From Nitrospira sp. (GTDB taxonomy: Bacteria > Nitrospirota > Nitrospiria > Nitrospirales > Nitrospiraceae), in assembly GCA_018242725.1 (NCBI GenBank), contig JAFEBI010000006.1, positions 134,539-198,538 of the forward strand: 64,000 nucleotides of DNA. Direction: 5' to 3'. The notes below the pieces were generated by a model. It was not told the origin of the DNA. It did no database searches and worked only from the letters and a program-made list of their open reading frames with translations. This document shows positions 9,002 through 17,703 of the stretch, piece by piece. Made by a program: the position numbers and the translations under genes. Positions within the stretch are counted from its first letter, which is position 1, and each line of letters starts with the position of its first letter.

Positions 9002-9946
9002 ATGAGTCCGACCACACTACTAGGATCGGTGGCGTTCGGGACGGGAATCCTTGCTATAGGGGCAACCGCAGCCGGTGGCTTGTTGGGGTGTTTGTTGCTT
9101 TGGCTCTCTTGCAAGGTCAATTCTTTGAAAGCTGAGATACGTTCAGCGGGGGAGACTAACCCCCAAACGCTCACCGATGCCCTTTCCCATCTGAAACGAT
9201 TCGTAGATTGGACCAGAACGACAGCCGTCGCTGCTACGGTGGCGGCTGCGTTGTTTGGGTGCGTCTCTTGGTGGTTCTCAGTCTCTGATAGCGACATGAA
9301 AGAAAAAGCCCGCATGCGTTTCGAATCGGACTATGCAGCAGCACGGGCTGACCTGACGGCAGCGAACGCGCGTGCCGGGAAACTCGAAGTTGAGGCGGCA
9401 GAGGCGCAATCAGAGGAATCGAAGAAAGAGGCGGCACAGGTTCATGCGCGTATAGCCAAAGCAGTAGCTGATGTGGCGGCGGCAAACCAGCGCGCCGGTA
9501 AGCTCGAAGTCGAGGCGGCAGGCCTCCGAGAACGAGCGGCTCAAGCGAACATTGAACTGATGAAAGTCAAAGAACGAATAGCGAGAAGGGCTATTTCGGA
9601 GGCGCAGCGCACTCGCTTACACCAAGCATTGAAACCAATTCAAAAGGGGGCGGTAAAAATCATCGCCGTGCTGGGGGATGAGGAAGCCGGAAAGCTTGCA
9701 AAAGAAGTGTCGGATGTTCTGAAAGACGCCGGCTGGGTCGATGTCCATGTGAGTCGTGGGGTGTTCAGCGGAGGCATTCATGGGTTCGAAATCCGAATCC
9801 GAGATCGTGAGAAGGTTCCAGCCTTTGCACTGCAAATGGCCAGAGCGTTCGATTCCATCGGATTTGAGCCTTCACTGGTGCGTGACTCCTCGGTTGCGGA
9901 AGGAGTAATGGAACTCATCATCGGGATGGAATCGGACTCCGGATAG
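9002..9946 (+). CDS. Membrane protein with two TM helices and an internally repeated coiled coil
   Basis: I do not recognise a family. The chosen ATG at 9002 has a GGGGAG ribosome site five bases upstream; an in-frame TTG lies at 8969. Two hydrophobic segments at about residues 7-36 and 70-90 anchor the N-terminus. A long charged, alanine-rich helix (about 95-200) follows, with the phrase RAGKLEVEAA occurring twice about 40 residues apart. A C-terminal compact domain of about 110 residues (KIIAVLGDEEAGKLAKEVSDVL and later HGFEIRIRD) resembles a small alpha/beta fold. A membrane-anchored sensor or scaffold is possible. Confidence 0.7.
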   Translation: MSPTTLLGSVAFGTGILAIGATAAGGLLGCLLLWLSCKVNSLKAEIRSAGETNPQTLTDALSHLKRFVDWTRTTAVAATVAAALFGCVSWWFSVSDSDMKEKARMRFESDYAAARADLTAANARAGKLEVEAAEAQSEESKKEAAQVHARIAKAVADVAAANQRAGKLEVEAAGLRERAAQANIELMKVKERIARRAISEAQRTRLHQALKPIQKGAVKIIAVLGDEEAGKLAKEVSDVLKDAGWVDVHVSRGVFSGGIHGFEIRIRDREKVPAFALQMARAFDSIGFEPSLVRDSSVAEGVMELIIGMESDSG

Positions 9947-10077
9947 ACTCTGAGGGTACACCCTTGGTCTGATGACGCCTGAGTCTCTTTATCCGTCGTG
10001 CTAGTGTTGTATCGGGGAAAAAGTAAGAGATCGGTTGATGCTTGACGGGTGACGGGTAACGCTTTATCGTCGCACGC

Positions 10078-10662
10078 ATGAGTGTAGATGAGAAGCTCTT
10101 TTTGGCAATCAACGGCTTAGCCGGTCAATCAGCGGTGGCCGATTACCTATTTCTGCAACTGGGGAACCGCAGCACGCTCTACCTTCCTGGTGCCTGCGCG
10201 ATTGCCTACTGGATTTGGCGCAACCCTCGAGAGGCTTTCTTGGGAGGCCCGGTCTTGGGAGTATCGGTTGGACTAGTCGATTTTTGCGGAGGGCAATTGA
10301 AGTGGGTGTTTGAACGAGTGAGACCCTGTCGGGCTCTGAGCGACGTCGTCAAAATCGAGTCGAGTGGCTGTGGGGGGTTGTTCAGCTTCCCGTCGAATCA
10401 TGCGGCCAACACCGCAGCGCTCGCGGCATTCCTCCAAGTCTTGTACCCCAAGTCAGGATGGATCACGTGGCCCCTTGTGGTATTCGTCGGGTTCTCCCGC
10501 GTGTTTATTGGGGCGCATTATGTGACGGACGTCCTTGGTGGGTGGATGCTTGGAGGGGTTATCGGCGGAGGCGCGGCATGGGTTCTCCTTCAATGGCCAA
10601 GATTCAGGACGAGGATGAAATCGGTCGTAAACCCTGTCAAGGAAGCCAGAATCCAGTCCTGA
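10078..10662 (+). CDS. PAP2 family membrane phosphatase
   Basis: This 194-residue integral membrane protein carries the three-part PAP2 phosphatase signature: KWVFERVRP (residues 75-83), FPSNHAAN (104-111) and GFSRVFIGAHYVTDVLGG. The central SNH histidine and the last His-Asp pair form the catalytic site. Family members dephosphorylate lipid phosphates such as undecaprenyl pyrophosphate or phosphatidic acid at the periplasmic membrane face. Whether this is an undecaprenyl-pyrophosphate phosphatase is unknown. Its stop codon is 3 bases from the convergent CobW gene. Confidence 0.93.
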   Translation: MSVDEKLFLAINGLAGQSAVADYLFLQLGNRSTLYLPGACAIAYWIWRNPREAFLGGPVLGVSVGLVDFCGGQLKWVFERVRPCRALSDVVKIESSGCGGLFSFPSNHAANTAALAAFLQVLYPKSGWITWPLVVFVGFSRVFIGAHYVTDVLGGWMLGGVIGGGAAWVLLQWPRFRTRMKSVVNPVKEARIQS

Positions 10663-10665
10663 TTT

Positions 10666-11634
10666 TCACGAAGTCCCCGGTTGGTTTTCCACCGTCGCTA
10701 AGAGATCAGCCCGTAAGCGCTCCATATCATACCCCCGTCCGATCAGCACGAGTGCCGATTCGGGTTCATCCAGCAGCATGAGGGGTGAGATTGTCGCCTG
10801 TCCCGGCAACGCATATTGAAACTCCTGTAACTCCGGTTCTTTCGAAAATCGGAAATACCCTTTCGCACGCTCCAATTGTTTCGGGATCGTTTTGATCCAC
10901 GCCAGGAATCGCTGGCGATTGAGCGGCCCGGGCAATCGGATTGTTGTGGCGATGGGATGGTAGGTTGCATGCTGTGTATGTCGTGGTCGAGATTTGTCGA
11001 ACAGAACGTTCGTCGGGGACGGCTGTTGGGTTGATGGATGGGTCGCCAAGAGGTTTGGCACATCAAGCCTTGCGTGCGACGTTTCCCACAGGCGGGCATA
11101 GGGGTTTTGCTGGAGGATCCCAGCTCGGAATCCTTCCCAGTGACCAGGGACATAGAGGTCTTTCTTGTTCAGAATGAGTTCGTCGGCACAGCGGATCGCC
11201 TGCGTCGTCACATAGGCGCTGGAATGGCTTTCTTCCGTCGAGACCGGATGTACGAGGGCGATGACTCGTTCTAGGGATGCTAACCGTGCCGTATAGGCAT
11301 CAGTCACTGCATCGATCACTTCAGCCGGGTCGGCCAGTCCTGAACATTCTAGAATCAACACATCCGAGGCATAGTCACGTACCAGCTGCGCAATCCCCCA
11401 AGAAAGATCTTCCTTTGTATCGCAACAGACACAACCGCCGGCGAGATTCATGACCTGCTCAGCAAGTGTGCCGGCTCGAGGGCCATCGATACTGACGGTC
11501 CCAGCCTCGTTCATGAGGACACCGGCGCGCTGACCTTGCGCTTTCCAATGCTCCAGGAGCCGCATCAAGAGCGTTGTCTTACCGGCACCGAGTGAGCCGC
11601 ATAGAATGTAGAAAGGGATAGGGGGTAAGGTCAT
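10666..11634 (-). CDS. CobW/YjiA-type metallochaperone GTPase
   Basis: The 322-residue protein is a G3E GTPase of the COG0523 family. The Walker A motif GSLGAGKTT (residues 13-21), the metal-binding GGCVCC motif (66-71), LECSGLADP and the guanine-specificity motif LNKKDL are all present, followed by a CobW C-terminal domain. COG0523 proteins deliver or allocate zinc, cobalt or other metals to client enzymes, often under metal shortage. The His-rich insert common in zinc forms is short here (RHTQHATYH). The TonB group lies about 2 kb away on the other strand, so a link is only suggestive. Confidence 0.9.
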   Translation of the reverse strand: MTLPPIPFYILCGSLGAGKTTLLMRLLEHWKAQGQRAGVLMNEAGTVSIDGPRAGTLAEQVMNLAGGCVCCDTKEDLSWGIAQLVRDYASDVLILECSGLADPAEVIDAVTDAYTARLASLERVIALVHPVSTEESHSSAYVTTQAIRCADELILNKKDLYVPGHWEGFRAGILQQNPYARLWETSHARLDVPNLLATHPSTQQPSPTNVLFDKSRPRHTQHATYHPIATTIRLPGPLNRQRFLAWIKTIPKQLERAKGYFRFSKEPELQEFQYALPGQATISPLMLLDEPESALVLIGRGYDMERLRADLLATVENQPGTS

Positions 11635-11795
11635 ACGTATCCGTGTTCATGCATGGACCATTGTACCGGCATACAGATAAAACGGAAAGGGAACCGGTGT
11701 ACCTATGTGCACACACTGTTCGAGGGAGATGGCGTAGTGTGATTCCAAGACGCTGTCGGATTGATTTTTGACGGCGTAGTTTATTATTCCAGGAG

Positions 11796-13844
11796 TTAGC
11801 TCGAGTGGGAGTAGGTTCCTAAAATCGTCTTCAAAGCGGTAGTTAGTCCCGGTATAAGCCGACCTGCAAAATCGACTGTCAGGTGATCTGTGTCTCTGTA
11901 GACAATGGTGTGTCCCTGAACGGGGTTGCATGTTCCCGTATGGCAGATAAGATCGGTCATATCAATAAAATAAACGTGTGAGAAGTTGTGGGCTCCGGCC
12001 TTCTCAGATTCATAGACGTTTGGATTGAGAACCGTCGATTGGTCGGCGGTACATGAGGTTTGAGGATCTCGATCCTGGCGGAGAGATCTGGCGAGACAGG
12101 TCGGAACATTATAGGGGAAATAGGGGGTGTCCCGAATGATTACCACAGAATGTTCTTTCAATGTTTGCAAAGTCTTTCGGACTCCATCGCGCAACTCATT
12201 CAACGACGGTTGTGATGTGGATGCGAAGAGGTGTTCATACTTGTGTCCAAGCTGACTGGTTGCATTGCCGAGGAGCACCAGAGTGGGGTGCAGATTATGG
12301 ATGAGACCCAGTGCCTGTGTACGCCATTGGGTGCAGGCGGCATTGTAAGGTTCCAATCGCCCACTATCCTGGGGCTGGAACGTACTGGGTCTGATATCAA
12401 AGGCGGGGCATGAAGGCTTTACAATGGTTGTCAACATCCACCCATTCAAGTCCGCGATTTGTTTTAGCGAATTGAACCAATGCATGGCATGAGAGTCTCC
12501 AAACAAGATGATGCGGACTTCTGCCTTCTCATTGCCAAAGTCACACTGCTTCACTTCCGGTGATTCTAGGGATGGATAACAATTCTGTTCCGTCAGGATT
12601 CTGTTGGTGCTCTTAGTCGCTTCGATAATGCCATGCATCATCGGTGTCTGTGCCAAGTCTTCAGCGAATTTCATAGAGAACGACGCGGTGCCCAATGAAA
12701 GCACCATAATGACTGCTGCGAGGCCTACGGACAATGCGGGACGTTTGAGTAAGGCCTGATGAAACCGAATCGGTCGTTCAATAAAACGGTGACTGCCTGC
12801 CGCAATCGCTAAGGATATCGCGGCGACAGCCACTTTCCCAGGAGCATGCAGGGTTGGAAGAAGCGCAGCGCTGAACACCAAAAATGGCCAATGCCAGAGA
12901 TACCAGGAATAGGAGAGTGTTCCGAGACGCTGCAGGGGTGAAGAGGCCAGGAGGACTCCAATACCACGATACGGCTGCTCTATTCCCGCAATTCCCGCAA
13001 TCAGTATTGCGGCAGTGCCCAGTGTGGGAATAAGCGCAACCCATCCCGGAAAGCTCGCGGCGCTCATATCCGGGAGAAAGTGTGCGGTACCAAGAATCGC
13101 TAGGAACCCGAGCCAGCCCATGGTGGGCCCCCAACGTGAGAAAGCATGCGGTTTCTTATGCGACAGGAACAAGGCGAGTCCTCCAATACCAAATTCCCAT
13201 GCCCTGGCAGGCAGCTCGTAAAAGGCAAACGTTCCGCCTTTGAGGGTGAGCCCGATTCCGATTCCCAGAGAGACCAGTGTCAGCCCGGCGAGTAGGGTGA
13301 AAAGCGCATTCGTCGAGCGCCACCATCGTACGCTGAGCAAAATCAATAAAGGCCAAAACAGATAGAACTGTTCTTCAACGGCTAATGACCAGGTGTGTAG
13401 CAAGGGGTTGGATTGTACGTTTGGACTGAAATAATCCCCGGTATTCTTATCGAAAAATATATTACTCATGTGAAGAGCAGCGGATCGAGCGGCACGGGCA
13501 GCCAGATCCAACTCCTGAGGTGTCAAAATGAAGGCTCCAATCAGTAGCGTTGCGACTAATGTGACGGCGAACGCTGGGAGCAATCGTCGAGCACGGCGGG
13601 CATAAAACTCCAAGAGATTGAGCTGTGAGGTTGCCTGAACCTCGTGAACCAAGATTCCAGTAATCAGAAAACCAGACAGAACAAAAAAGACATCGACTCC
13701 GACAAAGCCACCTAAGAATCCAGGTGCGTCGCAATGGAATAAGACCACCAAGAGTATAGCGATGCCGCGCAGCCCCTCAATATCTGCACGAAACTCCGAT
13801 GATCGATTATCAGAACTCTTCATCGAACCCTGACGGATAGCCAT
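11796..13844 (-). CDS. Acyltransferase-3 membrane protein with C-terminal SGNH domain (OatA-like)
   Basis: The 682-residue protein has about ten membrane helices forming an acyltransferase-3 domain (about residues 15-370: DIEGLRGIAILLVVLFH, FFVLSGFLITGIL, HTWSLAVEEQFYLFWPLL). A periplasmic SGNH-hydrolase-like domain follows, with GDSHAMHW near its start and DTDHLTVDFAGR near its end, the latter giving the Asp-x-x-His pair. Such fusions O-acetylate peptidoglycan, O-antigen or exopolysaccharide. The target is not visible. No glycan biosynthesis cluster is adjacent. The upstream side is the sparse 13.8-15.0 kb stretch. Confidence 0.92.
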   Translation of the reverse strand: MAIRQGSMKSSDNRSSEFRADIEGLRGIAILLVVLFHCDAPGFLGGFVGVDVFFVLSGFLITGILVHEVQATSQLNLLEFYARRARRLLPAFAVTLVATLLIGAFILTPQELDLAARAARSAALHMSNIFFDKNTGDYFSPNVQSNPLLHTWSLAVEEQFYLFWPLLILLSVRWWRSTNALFTLLAGLTLVSLGIGIGLTLKGGTFAFYELPARAWEFGIGGLALFLSHKKPHAFSRWGPTMGWLGFLAILGTAHFLPDMSAASFPGWVALIPTLGTAAILIAGIAGIEQPYRGIGVLLASSPLQRLGTLSYSWYLWHWPFLVFSAALLPTLHAPGKVAVAAISLAIAAGSHRFIERPIRFHQALLKRPALSVGLAAVIMVLSLGTASFSMKFAEDLAQTPMMHGIIEATKSTNRILTEQNCYPSLESPEVKQCDFGNEKAEVRIILFGDSHAMHWFNSLKQIADLNGWMLTTIVKPSCPAFDIRPSTFQPQDSGRLEPYNAACTQWRTQALGLIHNLHPTLVLLGNATSQLGHKYEHLFASTSQPSLNELRDGVRKTLQTLKEHSVVIIRDTPYFPYNVPTCLARSLRQDRDPQTSCTADQSTVLNPNVYESEKAGAHNFSHVYFIDMTDLICHTGTCNPVQGHTIVYRDTDHLTVDFAGRLIPGLTTALKTILGTYSHSS

Positions 13845-14992
13845 TTCCCTGCTCGGTAATGCGTGGGCATCTCAAACTCTCGGTCTACTCCTTGTGAGCG
13901 CATATAGACCGAGGAAGATGCATGGGGGATGCCATCATCAGCTCGCGTGAAAGACATTGTATATCAATTACTTGGATTGTGAAATAGCAGGACAGTCAAA
14001 TGTTCACCAGTGTGAGATGTAGGGAAAAGAATTCACCCGATCACCATCATTTCTACAAGGCTGCGTGATAATGCCAATATTTATTACCAATTTTCAGACT
14101 TGGAATCCTAGACTGAGGCGGTTACGTATCATGCACCGTAAGCGCACCAGGCCAGACTGTTAGGACGATTTCATTGGGACAGGCCTGTCGAACTATGAAC
14201 CGAGCCAATTGGCAACATTTGTCTTTCGACAGGTTTGTTATGGTGTATGTATGGGTGTGCATACTTGAGAAGCTACGAGGAGATAGGATTGAGGGAGGCC
14301 AACGGGCATCTGTCGTATGCTGGACAGACTCTCTGAGAAATCTCCTGCCTATCTGCATTGGGGTGAGGAGGAAAAGTTGTCACGGTTGAGGAAGATGACA
14401 TCTAGGCTCATATTCCGTTCAAGTGCCTATTCGAATTTTAGTGTGGTATAGATCCCTCTCCTCGGAGGAATCAAAACGTGTGGCTTGCGGTGGACATCAC
14501 GCCCCCGCAACGGTCTATATTTGGTTGGGTACAGTGAGCGATCGCTATGTGGGGATGGGATCTATCCTCACATGCGGACACAGTCATAGCTATGATCTGG
14601 GAATTAGAGAGGGTAGATACAATTCGAATGTTGCGCGAGCTGATGGATGCAGGCAGGTATACCACGCACTATACCGGTTGGCGCAGTTTACAAGAAATCG
14701 GCTGATTTGGCGAAGGTGTTGCGCACAGTACATGGGACAGGTGTCTTGCTCATGGCAAGTGTCCTAATGTAATCGATATTTTGACCATGAGTGCCGCTGT
14801 ATCGGATGTTATGCAATTGATTGCTACTATGGTAGAAAAGAGGGTAAGTTATGGGGAGAATGTGCTTGAGTTGAGTGGCGGTATACCCACGAGTGGGTGT
14901 GATGACGTCGATCTTTTTTTCCGTGATGCGTTGCGCTCGTAGGACTGCTCAAGTATAAGGGGCGCGTTGAGCCTGACAATCTGGGAGGACAC
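13845..14992. other. 1.1-kb stretch with no convincing intact gene
   Basis: No open frame here has convincing coding character. It holds an inverted repeat CCTGTCG / CGACAGG (about 14182-14233) and a frame at 14478-14942 that reads protein-like but is broken by two stops (listed separately). It contains the promoter region of the minus-strand acyltransferase gene at its left end. Composition is somewhat more AT-rich than the flanks. It could be a decayed-gene area. Confidence 0.5.
14478..14942 (+). pseudogene. Possible decayed ORF with two in-frame stops
   Basis: One plus-strand frame gives three open blocks in register: 14478-14534, 14538-14702 (about 55 codons) and 14706-14939 (78 codons), separated by TGA codons at 14535 and 14703. 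The blocks look helical and protein-like (for example VIAMIWELERVDTIRMLREL and VSDVMQLIATMVEKRVSYG). No known domain was recognised. Alternatively the last part, from an ATG at 14787, is a small gene of 51 residues, but no ribosome site precedes it. This is a weak call. Confidence 0.25.
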
Positions 14993-15172
14993 ATGATCAC
15001 CTGGTGGCTGCTCGGTGGGCTTGTAACAATGGTGGCCGGGGTTGTCGTATATCGGGAATGGAAGATTCGCCGTCAACCCATGTCGGGGGCCGTTTCCGTG
15101 ATGACGAAAACAACAGATGGCCAGTTGCTTCAGTTTCTGGTGCGGCCGACCAGAAAGATCGGAAGAGATTAG
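14993..15172 (+). CDS. Small single-pass membrane protein (59 residues)
   Basis: This short gene begins with ATG at 14993, nine bases after a good ribosome site (GGGAGG, 14983-14988). The product starts with a hydrophobic helix (WWLLGGLVTMVAGVVVY) followed by basic residues (REWKIRRQ), which predicts an N-out, C-in single-pass protein. A cytoplasmic tail of about 30 residues follows (VMTKTTDGQLLQFLVRPTRK). I do not recognise a family. It lies tail to tail with the CAAX-protease-related gene, about 90 bases away. Confidence 0.55.
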   Translation: MITWWLLGGLVTMVAGVVVYREWKIRRQPMSGAVSVMTKTTDGQLLQFLVRPTRKIGRD

Positions 15173-15264
15173 GCGGCAAGAAACTTGCCGATTGTAGGTG
15201 AAGTGGGCGATTCAGCTGGGCTGAAATAGGCGTATCGGGCTTGTACGACGAACAAGAGTGGGTG

Positions 15265-15945
15265 CTACCACCAAGACCACTCCCTAGTGACTAAGACATG
15301 TATCCCAAGGACAAAGTTGGTGATGGCATGTGCAACTATACAGGCCCAAAGATTCCGAGTTTGTACCAGTAGGAGTCCGTAGATGGCTCCCGCCATCATC
15401 CCGGCAAGCCAAAGATCATGCTCCACTCCGAAAAGGGTGATGACGGCAATGAATGAGAAGGGTGTGAAGGTTCCGATGGGGATCGTTTCAAAACGAGACG
15501 AAATGAGATACCGCAGTACAAATGACCGCCAGAATAGTTCTTCCATAATCGGAACAACAATGGCCGCCCCACAGAGACGAAACACGATCAGTAGATAGCT
15601 GGCCGGCCCGTCAACCGCAAATGGGTTGTATCCTGACGAAGGTGTTCCCTGCATCGCCCATGACCAATCCATCCTGACCCAGGCTAAATAAACTAGGACC
15701 CCAACGGCCGTGATCAATATCAGATGTTGGATAGGCAGTCTGGGTGGCCACTGGAGTTCATCGTACTGACGCCAGAACCAGGCGAGTGCAGCGGCAACGA
15801 CCAACGTCTTAATCGGGTAGAGCCACAAGTGAAGGGGATCTCCTGACGATGATGGCCATCCGGCAGCCCGTTCCAACCATCCGATCATTTGATCTATGAA
15901 AAGAAATAATGCGTAGAGTCCAAATGGAACGACTCGAGCGGCCAT
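15265..15945 (-). CDS. CAAX prenyl protease-related (CPBP/Abi) membrane protein
   Basis: The 226-residue protein has about six to seven membrane helices and the CPBP signature: EELFWRSFVLR (paired glutamates plus arginine), then FGVEHDLWLAGMMAG and AHAITNFVLG with the conserved histidines. Its ending (TREWSWW) and overall form recall the CAAX-protease-related family found near exosortases (TIGR03008-like), but no exosortase or PEP-CTERM gene is in the window. Family members are membrane metallo-endopeptidases of the Rce1 type; the substrate is unknown. Confidence 0.85.
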   Translation of the reverse strand: MAARVVPFGLYALFLFIDQMIGWLERAAGWPSSSGDPLHLWLYPIKTLVVAAALAWFWRQYDELQWPPRLPIQHLILITAVGVLVYLAWVRMDWSWAMQGTPSSGYNPFAVDGPASYLLIVFRLCGAAIVVPIMEELFWRSFVLRYLISSRFETIPIGTFTPFSFIAVITLFGVEHDLWLAGMMAGAIYGLLLVQTRNLWACIVAHAITNFVLGIHVLVTREWSWW

Positions 15946-16550
15946 AATTGCGGTGTGCCTTAATGAAAGTGGGAAATGCAGAAAAATTACTTAGTATTTA
16001 ATGGCATAATACTATGCCTTAAGGTGTGTCGAAATTGCAAGAAGCGTAAGCTTCAGTAAGTAACGCTTGGCCTGATGCTAGTTTCAGCGGTCGTAATCGT
16101 TCATTGTTATTTATGGCACATGAGCATATCTCAGAAGCGTTCTTTTTCGGCCGATCACAGAGTGCTACGCAGTCCGGCGGACTTTATGGTGGTGCACCAT
16201 GTCTAAGTTAGCTAGCCACGAGCATGGCCTTGTCAGCTTGGGAGACGTGTGTGAAGGACTTGGCTCAGGAGCTTGGATATGTGCCCGTTTGATCGAAGAG
16301 TAGAGGGCATCGCCTTGGGCGATCATCCCGGTTGCAGTTATCTAAGTGCGGTCTGAAACCGGGTGAGTCAGGATGATCGAGCCCATGTATTCCAGTCACG
16401 AACCCAAGTGCTAGCAACAACCTCAACCGGCTGAGGGAGGATAGCGCTCAGCCTGTAGTTCTTAGGGGAATGGATGTGCGACGGTTGCATGGACTCATAG
16501 ATACTTGTAGTTTGATCGAAGAGCGAACTCAGGTGCCGGCAGGTCGTCTC
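15946..16550. other. 605-base gap with a strong hairpin and a 14-base direct repeat
   Basis: No gene was found. The left end holds the upstream region of the CPBP gene and is AT-rich. A long imperfect hairpin lies at 16320-16379. The 14-base word GTTTGATCGAAGAG occurs at 16287-16300 and again at 16510-16523, on either side of the hairpin. The stretch could encode a small RNA or be remains of a mobile element; neither can be shown here. Confidence 0.45.
16320..16379. other. Strong two-part hairpin in intergenic DNA
   Basis: CGATCATCC (16320-16328) pairs with GGATGATCG (16371-16379). Inside it, CCGGTT and CAG (16328-16337) pair with CTG and AACCGG (16353-16362) around a loop of about 15 bases, with an unpaired GTGAGTCA on one side. 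No T-tract follows on either strand, so it is not a normal intrinsic terminator. Confidence 0.5.
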
Positions 16551-17480
16551 TTACCGCTCATAGCAGTTTCTGGTCGGATCATCTGCTGGCGAGTTTTCTG
16601 CGCAGCTGGGCCCCATGGGTCGCGGGGCTCGGACGTATCCTTCCACCGTATGATTCTTTTTCAATATTTCAATGTGTAACTCGTGACAGGATCCTGAGCA
16701 CCCAGTTGTCGTTGACAGGGGATTGTCCAGGATCATGGATTTCCCCCCGACGGGGATAAACCGGGGATAGGTGATGGTTGTTGAGCCGAAAGTGGCGTGT
16801 CCTTGATGGGTGGATTGCTCAACTCTAGTGGTAAAGGTCGAGCGAGGATGCTCCGGTCTCAATACCGTAGCCCACGTGGGATCGTCAGGGGCGTAGAGGA
16901 AAGCATTGTTGCCGCGATGACATTCGGTACAGGCGGCGGTGCCAGGAGAGAACCCCCGAACGGGGTCGCGGAGGGCGGTGATGGGGATTTCAGTTGTCGC
17001 GGGTGTCCAGGTTGATTCTGCGGGGCTTGGGTCGTTACCCCAAAAACAGGCGTGTCCGGTCGTGGCGTTTTGGCAGATGATTTGGAACGATCCTCCATTT
17101 CTTCCGAGTGCGATGCAGGCACCTCTTCCCTGGGAAGGTGCATAGGACCAGATGCTTGCGAACGAGGTTTCATCAACCGGAGTCTGTTCCAGACTATTTG
17201 GCGTGAGCAGTATGGTTTTGAGATTGCCGTGACTCTCCCATTCCGATGAGGATCGTTTCCAGTCAGGCGGAATTGGGACGTTCTTTGCACGGCATGTTTC
17301 TATATAATTGCCTTCGCCGTACGCAGTTACGCTCGATATCTGAGTAGGAATAGAGGGTTGAGAAGCGGCCGTTTCTGTTGCCGATTCTTTCAACGAGCAA
17401 CCTGCAAGAAACACACAAGCGAAGGCCATGATACTCAATTTGAGAACTCTCACCGGTGTTCTGTGTTCCCTAAACCTCAT
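16551..17480 (-). CDS. Diheme c-type cytochrome-like lipoprotein
   Basis: The 309-residue protein has an N-terminal hydrophobic stretch ending in a lipobox (VFLAGCSLKE), so it is predicted to be a lipid-anchored periplasmic or outer-membrane protein. Two CXXCH haem-attachment motifs are present: CTECHRG in the middle and CSGSCHEL near the C-terminus. No known cytochrome family was recognised in the rest of the sequence. The spacing of the two motifs (about 85 residues) is unlike small tandem cytochromes. It stands alone between the sparse 16-kb gap and tadA, with no redox genes beside it. An electron-transfer role is inferred from the haem motifs only. Confidence 0.75.
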   Translation of the reverse strand: MRFREHRTPVRVLKLSIMAFACVFLAGCSLKESATETAASQPSIPTQISSVTAYGEGNYIETCRAKNVPIPPDWKRSSSEWESHGNLKTILLTPNSLEQTPVDETSFASIWSYAPSQGRGACIALGRNGGSFQIICQNATTGHACFWGNDPSPAESTWTPATTEIPITALRDPVRGFSPGTAACTECHRGNNAFLYAPDDPTWATVLRPEHPRSTFTTRVEQSTHQGHATFGSTTITYPRFIPVGGKSMILDNPLSTTTGCSGSCHELHIEILKKNHTVEGYVRAPRPMGPSCAENSPADDPTRNCYER

Positions 17481-17703
17481 CTTTCACACCTCCGATATCG
17501 CTGTCTATGGGCAATGTGTCTGCTGATATATTGCGGAATGTCAGACTACGCTCATTGGCGGTCGCCGCGTTGTAGATGCAGGGAGGCTAAACCTCTGGAA
17601 GCTTTGATCAATTCCTAGGTTTGAAGAGGCGACGTTCTATTCTCCAGTGTGGTGAGAGCCGGTTGAGCGAACCGAGCATGAATCAGATCTTTCTTGGGAG
17701 ATC

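Noticed and set aside
11647..11931. 94-residue minus-strand ORF
   Set aside because: It mostly overlaps the 3' end of the acyltransferase/SGNH gene in another frame and has no recognised domain.
14122..14358. 78-residue minus-strand ORF
   Set aside because: There is no ribosome site, the codon usage is odd, and it lies in the gene-poor stretch.
14317..14451. Short plus-strand ORF (about 44 residues) with a protein-like look (DRLSEKSPAYLHWGEEEK)
   Set aside because: No ribosome site is present and no family is known; length alone cannot support it.
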